Below the pieces are notes generated by a model, which saw nothing but the letters and a program-made list of their open reading frames with translations, made no database searches and was not told the DNA's origin. Position numbers and translations under genes: made by a program. This document shows positions 27,133 to 36,844 of a stretch of 64,000 nt of DNA, piece by piece (position 1 is the stretch's first letter; each line of letters begins with the position of its first letter). This DNA comes from Methylobacterium mesophilicum. Its GTDB lineage: Bacteria; Pseudomonadota; Alphaproteobacteria; Rhizobiales; Beijerinckiaceae. The stretch is taken from the NCBI RefSeq assembly GCF_022179445.1, contig NZ_BPQU01000003.1, positions 62,001 through 126,000 on the forward strand. Direction: 5' to 3'.

Positions 27133-27948
27133 GTGGCAAAGGTTCTCGTCGTCACATCGGGCAAGGGCGGCGTCGGCAAGACGACGACGACCGCGGCCCT
27201 CGGAGCGGCCCTGGCACAGGGCGGGCAGAGCGTGTGCGTCGTCGATTTCGACGTCGGCCTGCGCAACCTCGACCTGGTCATGGGTGCCGAGCGCCGGGTG
27301 GTCTATGACCTCATCAACGTCGTCAACGGCGACGCCAAGCTGCCGCAGGCCCTGATCAAGGACAAGCGGCTCGACACCCTGTTCCTGCTGCCGGCCTCGC
27401 AGACTCGCGACAAGGACGCGCTCACCGATGTCGGCGTCGCCCGGGTGATGGAAGAGCTGCGTGAGCGGTTCGACTGGGTGGTGTGCGACTCGCCCGCCGG
27501 CATCGAGCGCGGCGCCCAGCTCGCCATGCACCACGCCGACGTGGCCGTGGTTGTGACCAACCCCGAGGTCTCCTCGGTGCGCGACTCCGACCGGATCATC
27601 GGGCTACTCGATTCCAAGACCGCCAAGGCGGAAAAGGGCGAGGAGATGGAGAAGCACCTCATCCTCACCCGCTACGACCCAATGCGGGCCGACCGCGGCG
27701 ACATGCTCAAGACCGAGGACGTCCTCGACATCCTGTCGATCCCGCTGCTGGCGATCATCCCCGAGAGCCAGGAGGTGCTGCGCGCCTCGAACCTCGGCTG
27801 CCCGGTCACCCTCAACAACCCCCTCTGTGCCCCGGCGCGGGCCTACGCCGATGCGGCGCGCCGGCTGAAGGGCGAGGACGTGCCGATGAGCATGCCGACC
27901 GAGCGGAAGTCGTTCCTGGACAAGCTGTTCATGCGGAGGGCGGCATGA
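27133..27948 (+). CDS. minD: Septum site-determining ATPase MinD
   Basis: A 271-residue ParA/MRP-type ATPase with the deviant Walker A SGKGGVGKTTTT (signature Lys11 and Lys16), VVDFDVGLRNLDL and CDSPAGIERGA. A C-terminal amphipathic helix (ERKSFLDKLFMRR) anchors it to the membrane in the ATP state, where it recruits MinC and is released by MinE. The start is a GTG with GGGAG about eight bases before it. The last codons overlap the minE start (ATGA), so the two are translationally coupled. Confidence 0.97.
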   Translation: MAKVLVVTSGKGGVGKTTTTAALGAALAQGGQSVCVVDFDVGLRNLDLVMGAERRVVYDLINVVNGDAKLPQALIKDKRLDTLFLLPASQTRDKDALTDVGVARVMEELRERFDWVVCDSPAGIERGAQLAMHHADVAVVVTNPEVSSVRDSDRIIGLLDSKTAKAEKGEEMEKHLILTRYDPMRADRGDMLKTEDVLDILSIPLLAIIPESQEVLRASNLGCPVTLNNPLCAPARAYADAARRLKGEDVPMSMPTERKSFLDKLFMRRAA

Positions 27949-28283
27949 GCATCCTCGGCATCTTCCAGAAGCGCAACTCCGGCGCGGTCGCCCGCGACCG
28001 CCTGCAGCTGATCCTCGCCCACGAGCGCGCCGAGTCGGGCCGCCCCGACCTGGTGATGCAGCTCCGCGACGAGATCCTGGCGGTGATCGCCAACCATGTC
28101 TCGGTGGAAGCCGACAAGGTGAAGGTCACCCTGGAGCGTGGTGAGGGCGTCTCGACGCTGGGTCTCGACATCGAGCTTCCGCTCGGTGTCTCGGCCAAGC
28201 TCGATGCGAAGCTGGCGGCCAAGCTGGCCGAGGTCGCAGCCAACAGGGGCGGGCGCAAGCCCGCCGCCAAGAAGGCCGCTTGA
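27945..28283 (+). CDS. minE: Cell division topological specificity factor MinE
   Basis: A 112-residue MinE. The N-terminal membrane-binding part MSILGIFQKRNSGAVARDRL is followed by the anti-MinCD helix LQLILAHERAESG and the topological specificity domain. An Ala/Lys-rich tail (GGRKPAAKKAA) is longer than in E. coli MinE (88 residues). It stimulates MinD ATPase activity and produces the pole-to-pole oscillation. The start overlaps the minD stop by ATGA. Confidence 0.96.
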   Translation: MSILGIFQKRNSGAVARDRLQLILAHERAESGRPDLVMQLRDEILAVIANHVSVEADKVKVTLERGEGVSTLGLDIELPLGVSAKLDAKLAAKLAEVAANRGGRKPAAKKAA

Positions 28284-28321
28284 GCCGGACCGGGATCGTC
28301 GCCGCCGGCACGAACGTTTGC

Positions 28322-28351
28322 AAGCCGCGTCCGCCGAGCCGGGCGCGGCTT
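28322..28351. terminator. Hairpin after minE
   Basis: Arms AAGCCGCG (28322-28329) and CGCGGCTT (28344-28351) form an 8-bp stem about 40 bases after minE. There is no T-tract, so only a weak terminator. Confidence 0.35.
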
Positions 28352-28439
28352 CGTCATGTCGGTCTCGACCGCGCGTGATTGCGCCCCATCTCGATTCGGC
28401 GGCGGCGGTCGGTCGTCGATCGCGTCGGGAGAGTAGACC

Positions 28440-29324
28440 GTGCCGAGCGCCACCACGGATGACGGCATCCGCCTCCATTACGAGGAGAGCGGAAGCGGCA
28501 CGCCGCTGATCTTCGTGCACGAGTTCGCGGGAGACCACCGCAGCTACGAGGCGCAGCTTCGCCATTTCGGCCGACGCTATCGCGCCATAGCGTTCAACGC
28601 CCGGGGTTACCCGCCGTCCGACGTTCCGGACGCCGTCTCGGCTTATTCGCAGGCCCGCGCCGCCGACGACATCCTGGCGATCCTCGATCATATCGGCGCT
28701 GCGCGCGCCCACGTGGCCGGAATCTCGATGGGCGCCTTCGCGACCCTGCATTTCGGGCTGCGCCATCCCCACCGCGCCCTGTCCCTCTGCCTCGGCGGCT
28801 GCGGCTACGGCGCAGAACCCGACCGACAGGAGCTGTTTCGCGCCGAGGCCGAGGCAACCGCGACGATCCTGCGGCGGGACGGCATGGAGGCTTTCGCCGA
28901 GCGCTATGCCTACGGACCGACCCGGGTCCAGTTCGAGACAAAGGATCCCCGCGGGCATGCCGAGTTCAAGCGCATGCTGGCCGAGCATTCGGCGACCGGA
29001 TCGGCCAACACCCAGGCGGGCGTGCAGAAGGGACGACCGTCCTTGTACGACCTGCAGGATGCGCTGGCGCAGATCACCGTGCCGACCCTGGTCGTTTCCG
29101 GCGACGAAGACTGGCCCTGCCTGGCTCCGAGCCTGATGCTGAAACGGGTCATCCCGTCGGCCGCGCTGGCGATCCTGCCCAATACCGGCCACGCGCTCAG
29201 CGTCGAGGAGCCCGACGCCTACAACCGCCTGCTGGGCGAGTTCCTGGCGCAGGTCGAGAGCGGGCGCTGGCCGATGCGGGATCCGCGGGCGATCTCGACC
29301 ACCATCACGGGAATCAAGGGTTGA
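28440..29324 (+). CDS. Alpha/beta-fold hydrolase
   Basis: A 294-residue hydrolase with the nucleophile elbow AGISMGAF (Ser96), an acid in the VSGDEDWPC region and a C-terminal His in NTGHALS. The N-terminal LIFVHEFAGDHRSYEAQL supplies the oxyanion strand. This is the 3-oxoadipate enol-lactonase/haloperoxidase-like group. The substrate is unknown. The start is GTG 28440 with GGGAGAG upstream. Its 3' end overlaps the convergent P450 gene by 11 bases. Confidence 0.85.
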   Translation: MPSATTDDGIRLHYEESGSGTPLIFVHEFAGDHRSYEAQLRHFGRRYRAIAFNARGYPPSDVPDAVSAYSQARAADDILAILDHIGAARAHVAGISMGAFATLHFGLRHPHRALSLCLGGCGYGAEPDRQELFRAEAEATATILRRDGMEAFAERYAYGPTRVQFETKDPRGHAEFKRMLAEHSATGSANTQAGVQKGRPSLYDLQDALAQITVPTLVVSGDEDWPCLAPSLMLKRVIPSAALAILPNTGHALSVEEPDAYNRLLGEFLAQVESGRWPMRDPRAISTTITGIKG

Positions 29325-30750
29325 TCGGTTCCCGCGGGACGAGCCGGAACTTCGCGAAGCGCTGGGGCTGCGTGGTGACCACGGCGTGGGGCAGGATCGG
29401 CTCCCGGTCCTCCAGTTCGAGCCGGAACCGGGCCAGCAGCCGGGCCAGCGACAGCACCGTCTCGATCAGCGCGAATTGGGCGCCGATGCAGACGCGCGGG
29501 CCGGCCCCGAAGGGCAGGTAGGAGAACCGCGCCGGCGGCTTCGCGCCGGGCAGGAAGCGCCCGGGGTCGAACGCTTCCGGGTCCGACCAGAGCAGCCGGT
29601 GCCGGTGGAGCACCCAGGGGCTCACCATCACGATGTCACTCTTCCTGACCGGATGGCCCGCAAGAATGTCCGGGCCGAGCGCCCGCCGGACGATCACGAA
29701 TGCCGCGGGGTACAGGCGCAGGGTCTCGTCCACCGTCGCCCGGATCAATGACAGTCGCCCGTCGCTCTGGCAGCCGGTCGGATCGCTGAGGTCGGCGGCC
29801 TGCGCCTCGGCGGCGAGCCGCTCCTGCAACTCGGGGGCGAGCGCCAGCATGTAGGCGGCCCAGAACAGGGTGCCGGCCGTGGTCTCGTGGCCGGCCAGGA
29901 TCATGGTCGCGACCTGGTCCCGCAATTCGGCCGCGCTGAACGGCGCGCCAGTATCGGGGTTGCGGGCGGTGGCAAGCAGGTCGAGCAGGTCGCCGGAATG
30001 GCCCTCGTCCCGCGCCGCCGACTGGCGGGCCGCGATGATCCGGTCGAGGAACGGGATCCAGCGTCGTCTGAACCGTCCTCGGGCCCAATCGAGCGGCACC
30101 GGCCAGCCGGGCGGGATCACGATGTCGAGGAGGTGCGGACGCCCGATCTTGACGCTGTACTCGGCGATGAAGTCGCGCAGCTCCGGACCGTACCGGTCCA
30201 TCCCGACCGAGAACATGCTTCGGCCGGCGATCTCGAGCGCCAGCCGATGGAAGGCGGCGAACAGGTCGATCGGACCCGCAGCAGCCTCCGAGACGATGCG
30301 ATCCATCCCGTCGTTCACGGCGGCGGCGATGTGCGGCACGAGGCCATCGATCGCCCGGGGCGTGAACGCCGGCGCCAGGGTGCGGCGCTGATGGCGCCAG
30401 GCCGAGCCTTCGCTGATCAACAGGCCGTCACCCAGGATCGGCCGCAGGATCCGCATCGTCCCGGTGGTGCGGGCGTAGTTGGCCTGGTTCTCCACCAGGA
30501 AGTGCCGGATCGCCTCGGGATCGTTCAGGACGTAGCTCGACCGTCCGAGCAGGCCGCGCCGGGTGATCGGCTCCTCGAACGCTTGCCGGGGGAAGCCCGC
30601 CAGGCCGTTATCGCGGATGGAGCGCAGGTAGTCCGGGAGCGGAAGCTCGTGCTCCGCCAGGGCCGGGTGCGGCGGCACCAGGCGCGGCAGGCCGGCGAGG
30701 CTCGGATGTGTCCGGTCCGAAGTCGCGATCGCGTCCGATGATGGGGGCAT
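29314..30750 (-). CDS. Cytochrome P450
   Basis: A 478-residue soluble P450 monooxygenase. The I-helix has AGHETT (286-291), the K-helix ETLR (342-345), and the haem-binding loop FGAGPRVCIG has the axial ligand Cys421. There is no N-terminal membrane anchor. The layout resembles the CYP102/CYP4-like bacterial fatty-acid or terpenoid hydroxylases, but the substrate cannot be deduced. No ferredoxin or reductase gene is adjacent, so electrons must come from elsewhere. The start ATG at 30750 is preferred over the longer frame. Confidence 0.92.
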   Translation of the reverse strand: MPPSSDAIATSDRTHPSLAGLPRLVPPHPALAEHELPLPDYLRSIRDNGLAGFPRQAFEEPITRRGLLGRSSYVLNDPEAIRHFLVENQANYARTTGTMRILRPILGDGLLISEGSAWRHQRRTLAPAFTPRAIDGLVPHIAAAVNDGMDRIVSEAAAGPIDLFAAFHRLALEIAGRSMFSVGMDRYGPELRDFIAEYSVKIGRPHLLDIVIPPGWPVPLDWARGRFRRRWIPFLDRIIAARQSAARDEGHSGDLLDLLATARNPDTGAPFSAAELRDQVATMILAGHETTAGTLFWAAYMLALAPELQERLAAEAQAADLSDPTGCQSDGRLSLIRATVDETLRLYPAAFVIVRRALGPDILAGHPVRKSDIVMVSPWVLHRHRLLWSDPEAFDPGRFLPGAKPPARFSYLPFGAGPRVCIGAQFALIETVLSLARLLARFRLELEDREPILPHAVVTTQPQRFAKFRLVPREPINP

Positions 30751-30835
30751 GTCGGACCATCCTGTGCCGGAGTCGCGCCGCACTGTAAACCGCCGGCTCG
30801 CGCCGGTCGTGCGCTGCGGCACCGTCAGGCCTGGG

Positions 30836-33484
30836 TCACTCGGCGGCGTTGCGCAGGCGGGACTCGTTCGGCCGAAGCTGCAATCGCGCCGGGAAGCGGG
30901 CCGCCTCGGCTTCGCTGGACAGGCTGGCCACGAGACTGCCTTGGGGCAGCACGGCCCCCGTCACGTCGAGCAGCGTGTCGACCCCGCGCTCCAGCTGCTC
31001 GCTCACCCGGTCGACCACCAGGATCTCCGGATCGCGCAGCAGCGCCCGTGCCAGGCCGATCCGGACGCGGACGCGCTCGGTGAGCAACTGGCCGCGGTTG
31101 CCGACCTCCTTGTCGAGGCCGCGCCGCTGGACCGGGCGCTCCAGGTCGAACTCGCGGAACACCGCCCGGGCCTCGCGCTGGATGATCGCCTCGCCGTGCA
31201 TGCGCGCCGTATCGATGCGGCCGAACAGCAGGTTGTCGAGGACGGTGCTGCGCGGGTTGATCCGATTCGGGTCGTACGATTCGATGTCGCAGCCGTCGTG
31301 TCCGTGCATGAACGCCTGGACCACACCCCGCGCCCCGACGATCCGGAGCTGCAGCGGATGATCGAGCAGGCCGAAGCGCATCCGCGGCTCGACGTAGGCG
31401 AGCGCGAGCGCCATGAACGCCACGCTGTCCGCCTCGTCCAGCCGGCCCTCCGCGGGCAGGCGGGCGAGCCGGCGGAGGTAATCGGGCAGGGCATCCGGGG
31501 TGATCAGCGAGAAGCGCCGGAACAGCGGGTGGCCGGGCGGCACGTCGGCGAAGATGTCCTTCAGGTTCTGGGCGATCGCCACGCCCATGCGGTCGAGTTC
31601 GTCCAGCAGCTTCACCCGCTCCAGCGCCTCGCGGAACAGGCGCACCCCTGCGAGCCGTCGCGGATCCGTCAGCGTCGGGTCGCGCGGCACCCCGAACATC
31701 AGGTTCTCCGCGACGGTCGCCTGCGCGTTGTAGCTGCCGCGCGAGAACGGGATCACGAGGTCCGCGAGCCCGCTCTTGGCGAAGTGTTCGCGCAGATGAT
31801 CGCGGGCGGCGATCATGCGCTGGCCGGCGGGCGTATCGTGGACCACCGTGCTGAGGGCACCGAGGCCGAACCGGTAGAGGTCGTCGCCGAGATCCAGGCG
31901 GAAGAGCAGGTCGAGCAGGCGTTCGTCGAGTTCCCGGGCATCGCGGACGCCGAACCGGGCGTAGTCGATCCAGGGATCGTCGATGCTGTCGGCCGGGTTG
32001 CCGGTCTTCACCGCTTCGTTGATCCGCGCCTTGCTGAGGTCGATGCCGCGGGTCCGCAGCGGCTGGATCCGCAGCCCGTACAGCAGGTTGTCGCGCACCG
32101 TCCCGGGGAACAGGACCGGTTCGAGATCCGCGAAGGCGATGCGGCGGGACCGGACGGCCCGCGGCAGGGTCGACAGGTCGTGGTCGCCGATCCGGATCGT
32201 GCCGCTGGGCGGGACGCGCAGCCCGGCCAGGACCCGGGCGAATTCCTGCGCGATCGGTCCCGGCGGCGCCAGGGCGAGCCGGCCCGGCAGAGCGGCCTCG
32301 ACGTCCGTCGTCTCGATCGGCAGCCCCCCCTGGGGATCCCGTAGCGCCAGCGCCTCCACGCGCAGCGGTCCGCCCAGGCGCGGCGGCGTCGCCCGCGAGT
32401 CCCGCTCCGCGGGCTGGAGGCGCTGCGGCCCGAAATGCGCCGCCACGGTCTCGTACTTCACCTCGACGTCGAGGCGCTGCTGATCCCAGTCGATCAGCTC
32501 CTTCAGGGGCGGCGGGAGATCGCGATAGGCGGCGAGCACCGCCACGAGCTGGCCGATATCGAGCTCGCCCTTGAGGGCGAACACGCCGCCGATGGCGTAG
32601 AACAGGAACGGCGTCACCTGCGCGAGCAGGTTGTTCAGGTACTTGACCGCGAATTTCCGCCGGTAGATGCGCAGGCGCAGGTCGTAGAGGCTGTACAGCC
32701 GGCCGCCGATTTCAGCCCGTTCCCAACGTCCGGTGTCGTTGAGTGTCACCGCCGGCAGGCCGTCGAGCACCTCGGCGACCCGGCCCGCGAGGTTGCGCGA
32801 GGCGATCTGGCGCTGGCGACTGAGCAGGATGATCTGACGCCGCAGGCGCGGGATCACGGTCATCTGCACCGCCACCATCCCGCCGGCTGCGAGGCCGAGC
32901 CAGATGTTCTGCATCATGATGAAGGCGAGCGCGGTGGCCGCCTGGGTGCCGAGGAAGACCGGCACCACGATCGCGTCGCCAATGAACGAGCCGATCGGCT
33001 CGACCTCGTCCCGGATGATCGTCGCCGTCTCTGAGGATTTCACCTCACGCTGCGCCTCCGGGGTGAAGCGCAGCATCAGGGAGAACAGCTGGAAGCGCAG
33101 GCGGCGCAGCATCCGCTCGCCGAGAATTCCCTTCTGCAGGTTGATCCAGAACTTGAAGGCACCATTGATCAGGACGAGCGTCAGGAACAGGGTCGAGAGG
33201 CCCAGCAGCAGCTCGAATCGGTCGAACTGGAAGCCCTCGAACAGCCGCGTCGTCCCGCCGCCCAGCAGGTCCGGCCAATCGACCGTGATCTCCAGGAAGG
33301 GAGCGGTCGCCTCGCCGTGCGCGAAGGCCTTGCCGGTGATGGCATCGTTGACGATGCGCTTGGGCAGATCGAGGGAGGCGAAGTAGAACGGCAGCGAGGC
33401 CAGGACCACCGCGCAGATCTTGAGCTGGTCGGCCTTCGAGTAGCGCCAGATATACGGGAAGAGCCGCGGCTCAAGCTCGCGCAT
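30836..33484 (-). CDS. ABC-type membrane protein with degenerate, expanded ATPase region
   Basis: An 882-residue protein. Residues 1-330 form an ABC exporter-like transmembrane domain with hydrophobic stretches near 21-36, 92-111, 171-204 and 281-304, and RMLRRLRFQLFSLMLRF as a coupling-helix region. The rest should be a nucleotide-binding domain, but Walker A is replaced by LAPPGPIAQEF (about 404-415), the signature by LLTERVRVRIGLARALL, and Walker B ends ILVVDRVSE with Arg in place of the catalytic Glu. A motif that follows the Q-loop in ABC proteins occurs three times: TVRDNLLYG (462-470), TVAENLMFG (590-598) and TVLDNLLFG (747-755). No H-loop His is seen. It is probably not a classical ATP-driven transporter. 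It stands alone, with its start at the ATG at 33484. Confidence 0.75.
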   Translation of the reverse strand: MRELEPRLFPYIWRYSKADQLKICAVVLASLPFYFASLDLPKRIVNDAITGKAFAHGEATAPFLEITVDWPDLLGGGTTRLFEGFQFDRFELLLGLSTLFLTLVLINGAFKFWINLQKGILGERMLRRLRFQLFSLMLRFTPEAQREVKSSETATIIRDEVEPIGSFIGDAIVVPVFLGTQAATALAFIMMQNIWLGLAAGGMVAVQMTVIPRLRRQIILLSRQRQIASRNLAGRVAEVLDGLPAVTLNDTGRWERAEIGGRLYSLYDLRLRIYRRKFAVKYLNNLLAQVTPFLFYAIGGVFALKGELDIGQLVAVLAAYRDLPPPLKELIDWDQQRLDVEVKYETVAAHFGPQRLQPAERDSRATPPRLGGPLRVEALALRDPQGGLPIETTDVEAALPGRLALAPPGPIAQEFARVLAGLRVPPSGTIRIGDHDLSTLPRAVRSRRIAFADLEPVLFPGTVRDNLLYGLRIQPLRTRGIDLSKARINEAVKTGNPADSIDDPWIDYARFGVRDARELDERLLDLLFRLDLGDDLYRFGLGALSTVVHDTPAGQRMIAARDHLREHFAKSGLADLVIPFSRGSYNAQATVAENLMFGVPRDPTLTDPRRLAGVRLFREALERVKLLDELDRMGVAIAQNLKDIFADVPPGHPLFRRFSLITPDALPDYLRRLARLPAEGRLDEADSVAFMALALAYVEPRMRFGLLDHPLQLRIVGARGVVQAFMHGHDGCDIESYDPNRINPRSTVLDNLLFGRIDTARMHGEAIIQREARAVFREFDLERPVQRRGLDKEVGNRGQLLTERVRVRIGLARALLRDPEILVVDRVSEQLERGVDTLLDVTGAVLPQGSLVASLSSEAEAARFPARLQLRPNESRLRNAAE

Positions 33485-34319
33485 CGGATCCGTCCGGTGA
33501 AAGCCCGTCCTGGCGAAATCGATGCGAGCCGGGTGTGCGCGCACGCACAGATCTGAGCGAAAACTCCATCGAACGACGCGGTTCCATCCATCGGGCTCGA
33601 AGACACGCGAGATCGGCCGCGCGGCGTCACGGTGACATCGCTGACCTGAGGAGGGCCGGCAGCGTCATCGCGGCGTCATATAGGGCATGCCGGCCGCGCG
33701 GCGGCACCCAGCGATCACGGAACCGCTACCCGCGCGGACAGCATGTCCGTACGCCGCCGCGGATCGGAGCGGCCGCGTCAGGTCGCCGTGAACGCGCAAG
33801 CTCCGGCCGGTGCATCTCGGCCGCACCAGCGGTAGCGGGCAACGTGAGCGACGCCGCGCTTAATCGAGGCGGGCGGCCGACGCATCCATGCCGCTACCGA
33901 GTGCTGTCTCGCCTGCTACCTTTCCGTGCATCGTGGTCGCCTCCGCGCGTTTCGGCCCGTATGCCAAGCCCGCCGTAGAGCGGGGAGGGGCGGCGAATCG
34001 CCACCGCCCGCCGGTCCGCGCGGACGACGGCCAATCGCCAGTGGAACGGCGCCCGAAAATCACCGAGCGCGGGGTCCACGAAGATACACGTGTGCGAGCG
34101 CGCGATTTCCGGTTTCTCCCGCCAGTGAATTCTCTGTCGCGACCTGTGGTTTATTGGGGTATGGGCGTTCCGTAATACACCGGCATGCGTGCGGCGGCCT
34201 TGCCGCGGGGCGCGCGGGCTTATATTGCGACGCAACCACCACGACTCCGTACCTCACCCGGCGCGGACGGCCGCGCCGCGCGGCCGCCAGGGAGCCGGCA
34301 CAACCCGTTTCGGGCCACC
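33485..34319. other. Long intergenic region upstream of typA
   Basis: 835 bases between divergent genes. Short open frames occur on both strands, but none has a convincing start, composition or similarity. A TATATT at 34221-34226 may be a -10 element for typA. No RNA gene or repeat was recognised. Confidence 0.4.
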
Positions 34320-36146
34320 ATGAATCTGCGCAACATCGCCATCATTGCCCACGTCGACCACGGCAAGACGACGCTCGTCGACAAGCTGCTGGCCCAATCC
34401 GGCACCTTCCGCGAGAATCAGCGGGTCGAGGAGCGGGCGATGGACTCCAACGACTTGGAGAAGGAACGTGGCATCACGATCCTGGCCAAGGCGACCTCGG
34501 TCGTGTGGGAGGACACCCGCGTCAACATCGTCGACACCCCTGGCCACGCCGATTTCGGTGGTGAAGTCGAGCGCATCCTGTCGATGGTCGATGGCGTGAT
34601 CGTGCTGGTGGATGCCGCCGAGGGGCCGATGCCCCAGACCAAGTTCGTGGTCGGCAAGGCCCTCAAGATCGGTCTCCGCCCGATCGTGGCGATCAATAAG
34701 GTCGATCGTCCGGATGCGCGCATCAACGAAGTCGTGAACGAGGTGTTCGACCTGTTCGCGGCGCTCGACGCCACCGACGAGCAGCTCGACTTCCCGATCC
34801 TGTACGGGTCCGGCCGCAACGGCTGGATGGCCGACGCCCCCGAGGCGGATCCGTCGGTGGGCCTCAAGCCGCTGTTCGAACTCGTGCTCAAGCACGTGCC
34901 GCCGGCGCGCGTCGAGGAGGGTCCGTTCCGGATGCTCGGGACCCTGCTGGAGGCCAACCCGTTCCTCGGCCGCATCATCACCGGCCGCATCGCCTCCGGC
35001 ACCGTCAAGCCGAACCAGCAAATCAAGGTGCTGTCGCGGGACGGCAAGGTGGTCGAGACCGGCCGCGTCTCGAAGATCCTGGCCTTCCGGGGCCTGGAGC
35101 GCGCGCCGATCGATATCGGCGAGGCGGGCGACATCGTCTCCATCGCCGGCCTGATCAAGGGCACGGTGGCCGACACGTTCTGCGACCCGCAGGTGGACAC
35201 CCCGATCCAGGCCCAGCCGATCGATCCGCCGACCGTGACCATGTCGTTCATCGTCAACGATTCGCCGCTCGCCGGCACCGAGGGTGACAAGGTCACCAGC
35301 CGCATGATCCGCGACCGCCTGTTCAAGGAGGGCGAGGGCAACGTCACGCTCAAGATCGAGGAAGCGGCCGACAAGGACTCGTTCTACGTGTCCGGCCGCG
35401 GTGAGCTTCAGCTCGCCATCCTGATCGAGACGATGCGGCGCGAGGGCTTCGAGATCGCGGTCTCCCGTCCCCGCGTCGTCTTCGAGAAGGACGAGAACGG
35501 TGAGCTTCTCGAGCCGATCGAGGAGGTCGTGATCGACGTCGACGAGGAGCATTCCGGCGTCGTCGTCCAGAAGATGTCGGAGCGGAAGGCCGAGATGCTG
35601 GAGATGCGGCCTTCGGGTGGCGATCGCCTGCGCCTCGTGTTCCACGCCCCGACCCGCGGCCTGATCGGCTACCAGGGCGAGCTGCTGACCGACACCCGCG
35701 GCACGGCGATCATGAACCGCCTGTTCAAGGCCTACGAGCCCTTCAAGGGCGAGATCGCGGGCCGCCGCAACGGCGTGCTGATCTCCAACGACAAGGGCGA
35801 GGCCGTGGCCTACGCCATGTGGAACCTCGAGGACCGCGGCCCGATGATGATCGAGCCCGGCTGGAAGGTTTATCAGGGCATGATCATCGGCGAGCACAAC
35901 CGCGAGAACGACCTCGAGGTGAACGTGCTCAAGGGCAAGAAGCTCACCAACATCCGCACCACCTCGAAGGACGAGGCTGTGCGCCTGACGCCGCCGATCC
36001 GCATGACCCTGGAGCGCTCGCTCGCCTGGATCCAGGACGACGAGCTGGTCGAGGTGACGCCGAAGTCGATTCGGCTGCGCAAGACGGTGCTGGACCCGAA
36101 CGACCGCAAGCGCGTCGAGCGGTCCTCGAAAGACACCGCCGCTTGA
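34320..36146 (+). CDS. typA: Ribosome-associated translational GTPase TypA/BipA
   Basis: A 608-residue elongation-factor-like GTPase with [15 protein letters not shown] (P-loop), RGITI (switch I), [12 protein letters not shown] and NKVD. EF-G-like domains III and V and the TypA-specific C-terminal domain ([27 protein letters not shown]) follow. It binds the 70S ribosome and assists 50S assembly and stress adaptation. The frame extends 135 bases further upstream, but the ATG at 34320 matches the family N-terminus [16 protein letters not shown] 10-bp hairpin follows the stop. Confidence 0.97.
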   Translation: MNLRNIAIIAHVDHGKTTLVDKLLAQSGTFRENQRVEERAMDSNDLEKERGITILAKATSVVWEDTRVNIVDTPGHADFGGEVERILSMVDGVIVLVDAAEGPMPQTKFVVGKALKIGLRPIVAINKVDRPDARINEVVNEVFDLFAALDATDEQLDFPILYGSGRNGWMADAPEADPSVGLKPLFELVLKHVPPARVEEGPFRMLGTLLEANPFLGRIITGRIASGTVKPNQQIKVLSRDGKVVETGRVSKILAFRGLERAPIDIGEAGDIVSIAGLIKGTVADTFCDPQVDTPIQAQPIDPPTVTMSFIVNDSPLAGTEGDKVTSRMIRDRLFKEGEGNVTLKIEEAADKDSFYVSGRGELQLAILIETMRREGFEIAVSRPRVVFEKDENGELLEPIEEVVIDVDEEHSGVVVQKMSERKAEMLEMRPSGGDRLRLVFHAPTRGLIGYQGELLTDTRGTAIMNRLFKAYEPFKGEIAGRRNGVLISNDKGEAVAYAMWNLEDRGPMMIEPGWKVYQGMIIGEHNRENDLEVNVLKGKKLTNIRTTSKDEAVRLTPPIRMTLERSLAWIQDDELVEVTPKSIRLRKTVLDPNDRKRVERSSKDTAA

Positions 36147-36156
36147 GCTGAATGCG

Positions 36157-36186
36157 CGGCAACCGGGCACTCAGCTCCGGTTGCCG
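36157..36186. terminator. Hairpin after typA
   Basis: Perfect 10-base arms CGGCAACCGG (36157-36166) and CCGGTTGCCG (36177-36186) begin 11 bases after the stop. The downstream sequence has only a short TTT, so termination efficiency is uncertain. Confidence 0.5.
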
Positions 36187-36289
36187 ACGGGACTTTAGGT
36201 TAGTCCCTGGTTGACCCACCGAACGGCACTACCGGGCCAGATCGCCCGGCAGCCCGTCCGGTCCGGGCCGCGTGAACCCTGTGACACCG

Positions 36290-36511
36290 ATGCCCATCGC
36301 CACGCATGCCAGTCAGCACGTTTGTCCCGCCGCACCCTTTCGGGTCGGTCAGGACGGAGACGGTCGCTGGATCGCCGTAGAGATCGGCGGCAGGGCAGGG
36401 GGGCTGTTCCGCACCCAACGCGACGCCATCCGTTACGCCTGCGCCGAGACCGGCTGCCGTCCGGATGAGGTCGTGCTGTCCGTCGAGCCGCTCAGTTTTG
36501 GCGTGTCGTAA
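36290..36511 (+). CDS. Small conserved-looking protein, function unknown
   Basis: A 73-residue soluble protein with an aromatic and charged core (DGRWIAVEIGGRAGGLFRTQRD) followed by AIRYACAETGCRPDEVVLSVE. The regular mix of hydrophobic strand and helix and the amphipathic AIRYACAE helix suggest a folded domain of about 60 residues, similar in size to small DUF2188-like proteins. A GTG six codons upstream (36272) is an alternative start. No function can be given. It stands alone between typA and a minus-strand operon. Confidence 0.6.
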   Translation: MPIATHASQHVCPAAPFRVGQDGDGRWIAVEIGGRAGGLFRTQRDAIRYACAETGCRPDEVVLSVEPLSFGVS

Positions 36512-36691
36512 GCATCGGGGGCGCATCTGCTGCGTGATCGGTGAATGATGTCCGCTCCGGCCGCTACGACTTTCACTAGCCCCGAAACGTTCGGCACCAG
36601 ACCGGCACGCTTCAACGCCGTAACTTTCTAGCGACAATCTGCCGGTGGCGAAGAGGCCCAATCCCATCGCCACCTCTCCGTGAACGGGCTC

Positions 36692-36844
36692 TCAGCTGCT
36701 GCCCGGATCGGTCTCGTCGTTCTGGCTGTCTCCGCCCTGGGGCCCCATCCCGGGCTTTCCGTCTGTCTTCTCGTTCGGGTCCTTCACCGCGTCGGGGGCA
36801 ACGTTGGCCGGCTTCTTCGGCTTCGGATCTTCGCGCTCGCTCAC
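36692..36844 (-). CDS. 50-residue hydrophilic protein (third gene of small-protein operon)
   Basis: A GTG-initiated frame of 50 codons, MSEREDPKPKKPANVAPDAV followed by an acidic Gly/Pro-rich tail ending DETDPGSS. It is shorter than usual gene-calling limits, but AGGAGA lies about seven bases before the GTG, and the start overlaps the stop of the preceding gene (GTGA). It has no hydrophobic segment and is probably disordered. It appears to be the last member of a three-gene coupled operon. Confidence 0.6.
   Translation of the reverse strand: MSEREDPKPKKPANVAPDAVKDPNEKTDGKPGMGPQGGDSQNDETDPGSS

Noticed and set aside
33860..33931. Tiny minus-strand frame of 23 codons with GGAGG before its ATG
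   Set aside because: Too short to judge and without similarity or internal pattern, so chance is the simplest explanation.
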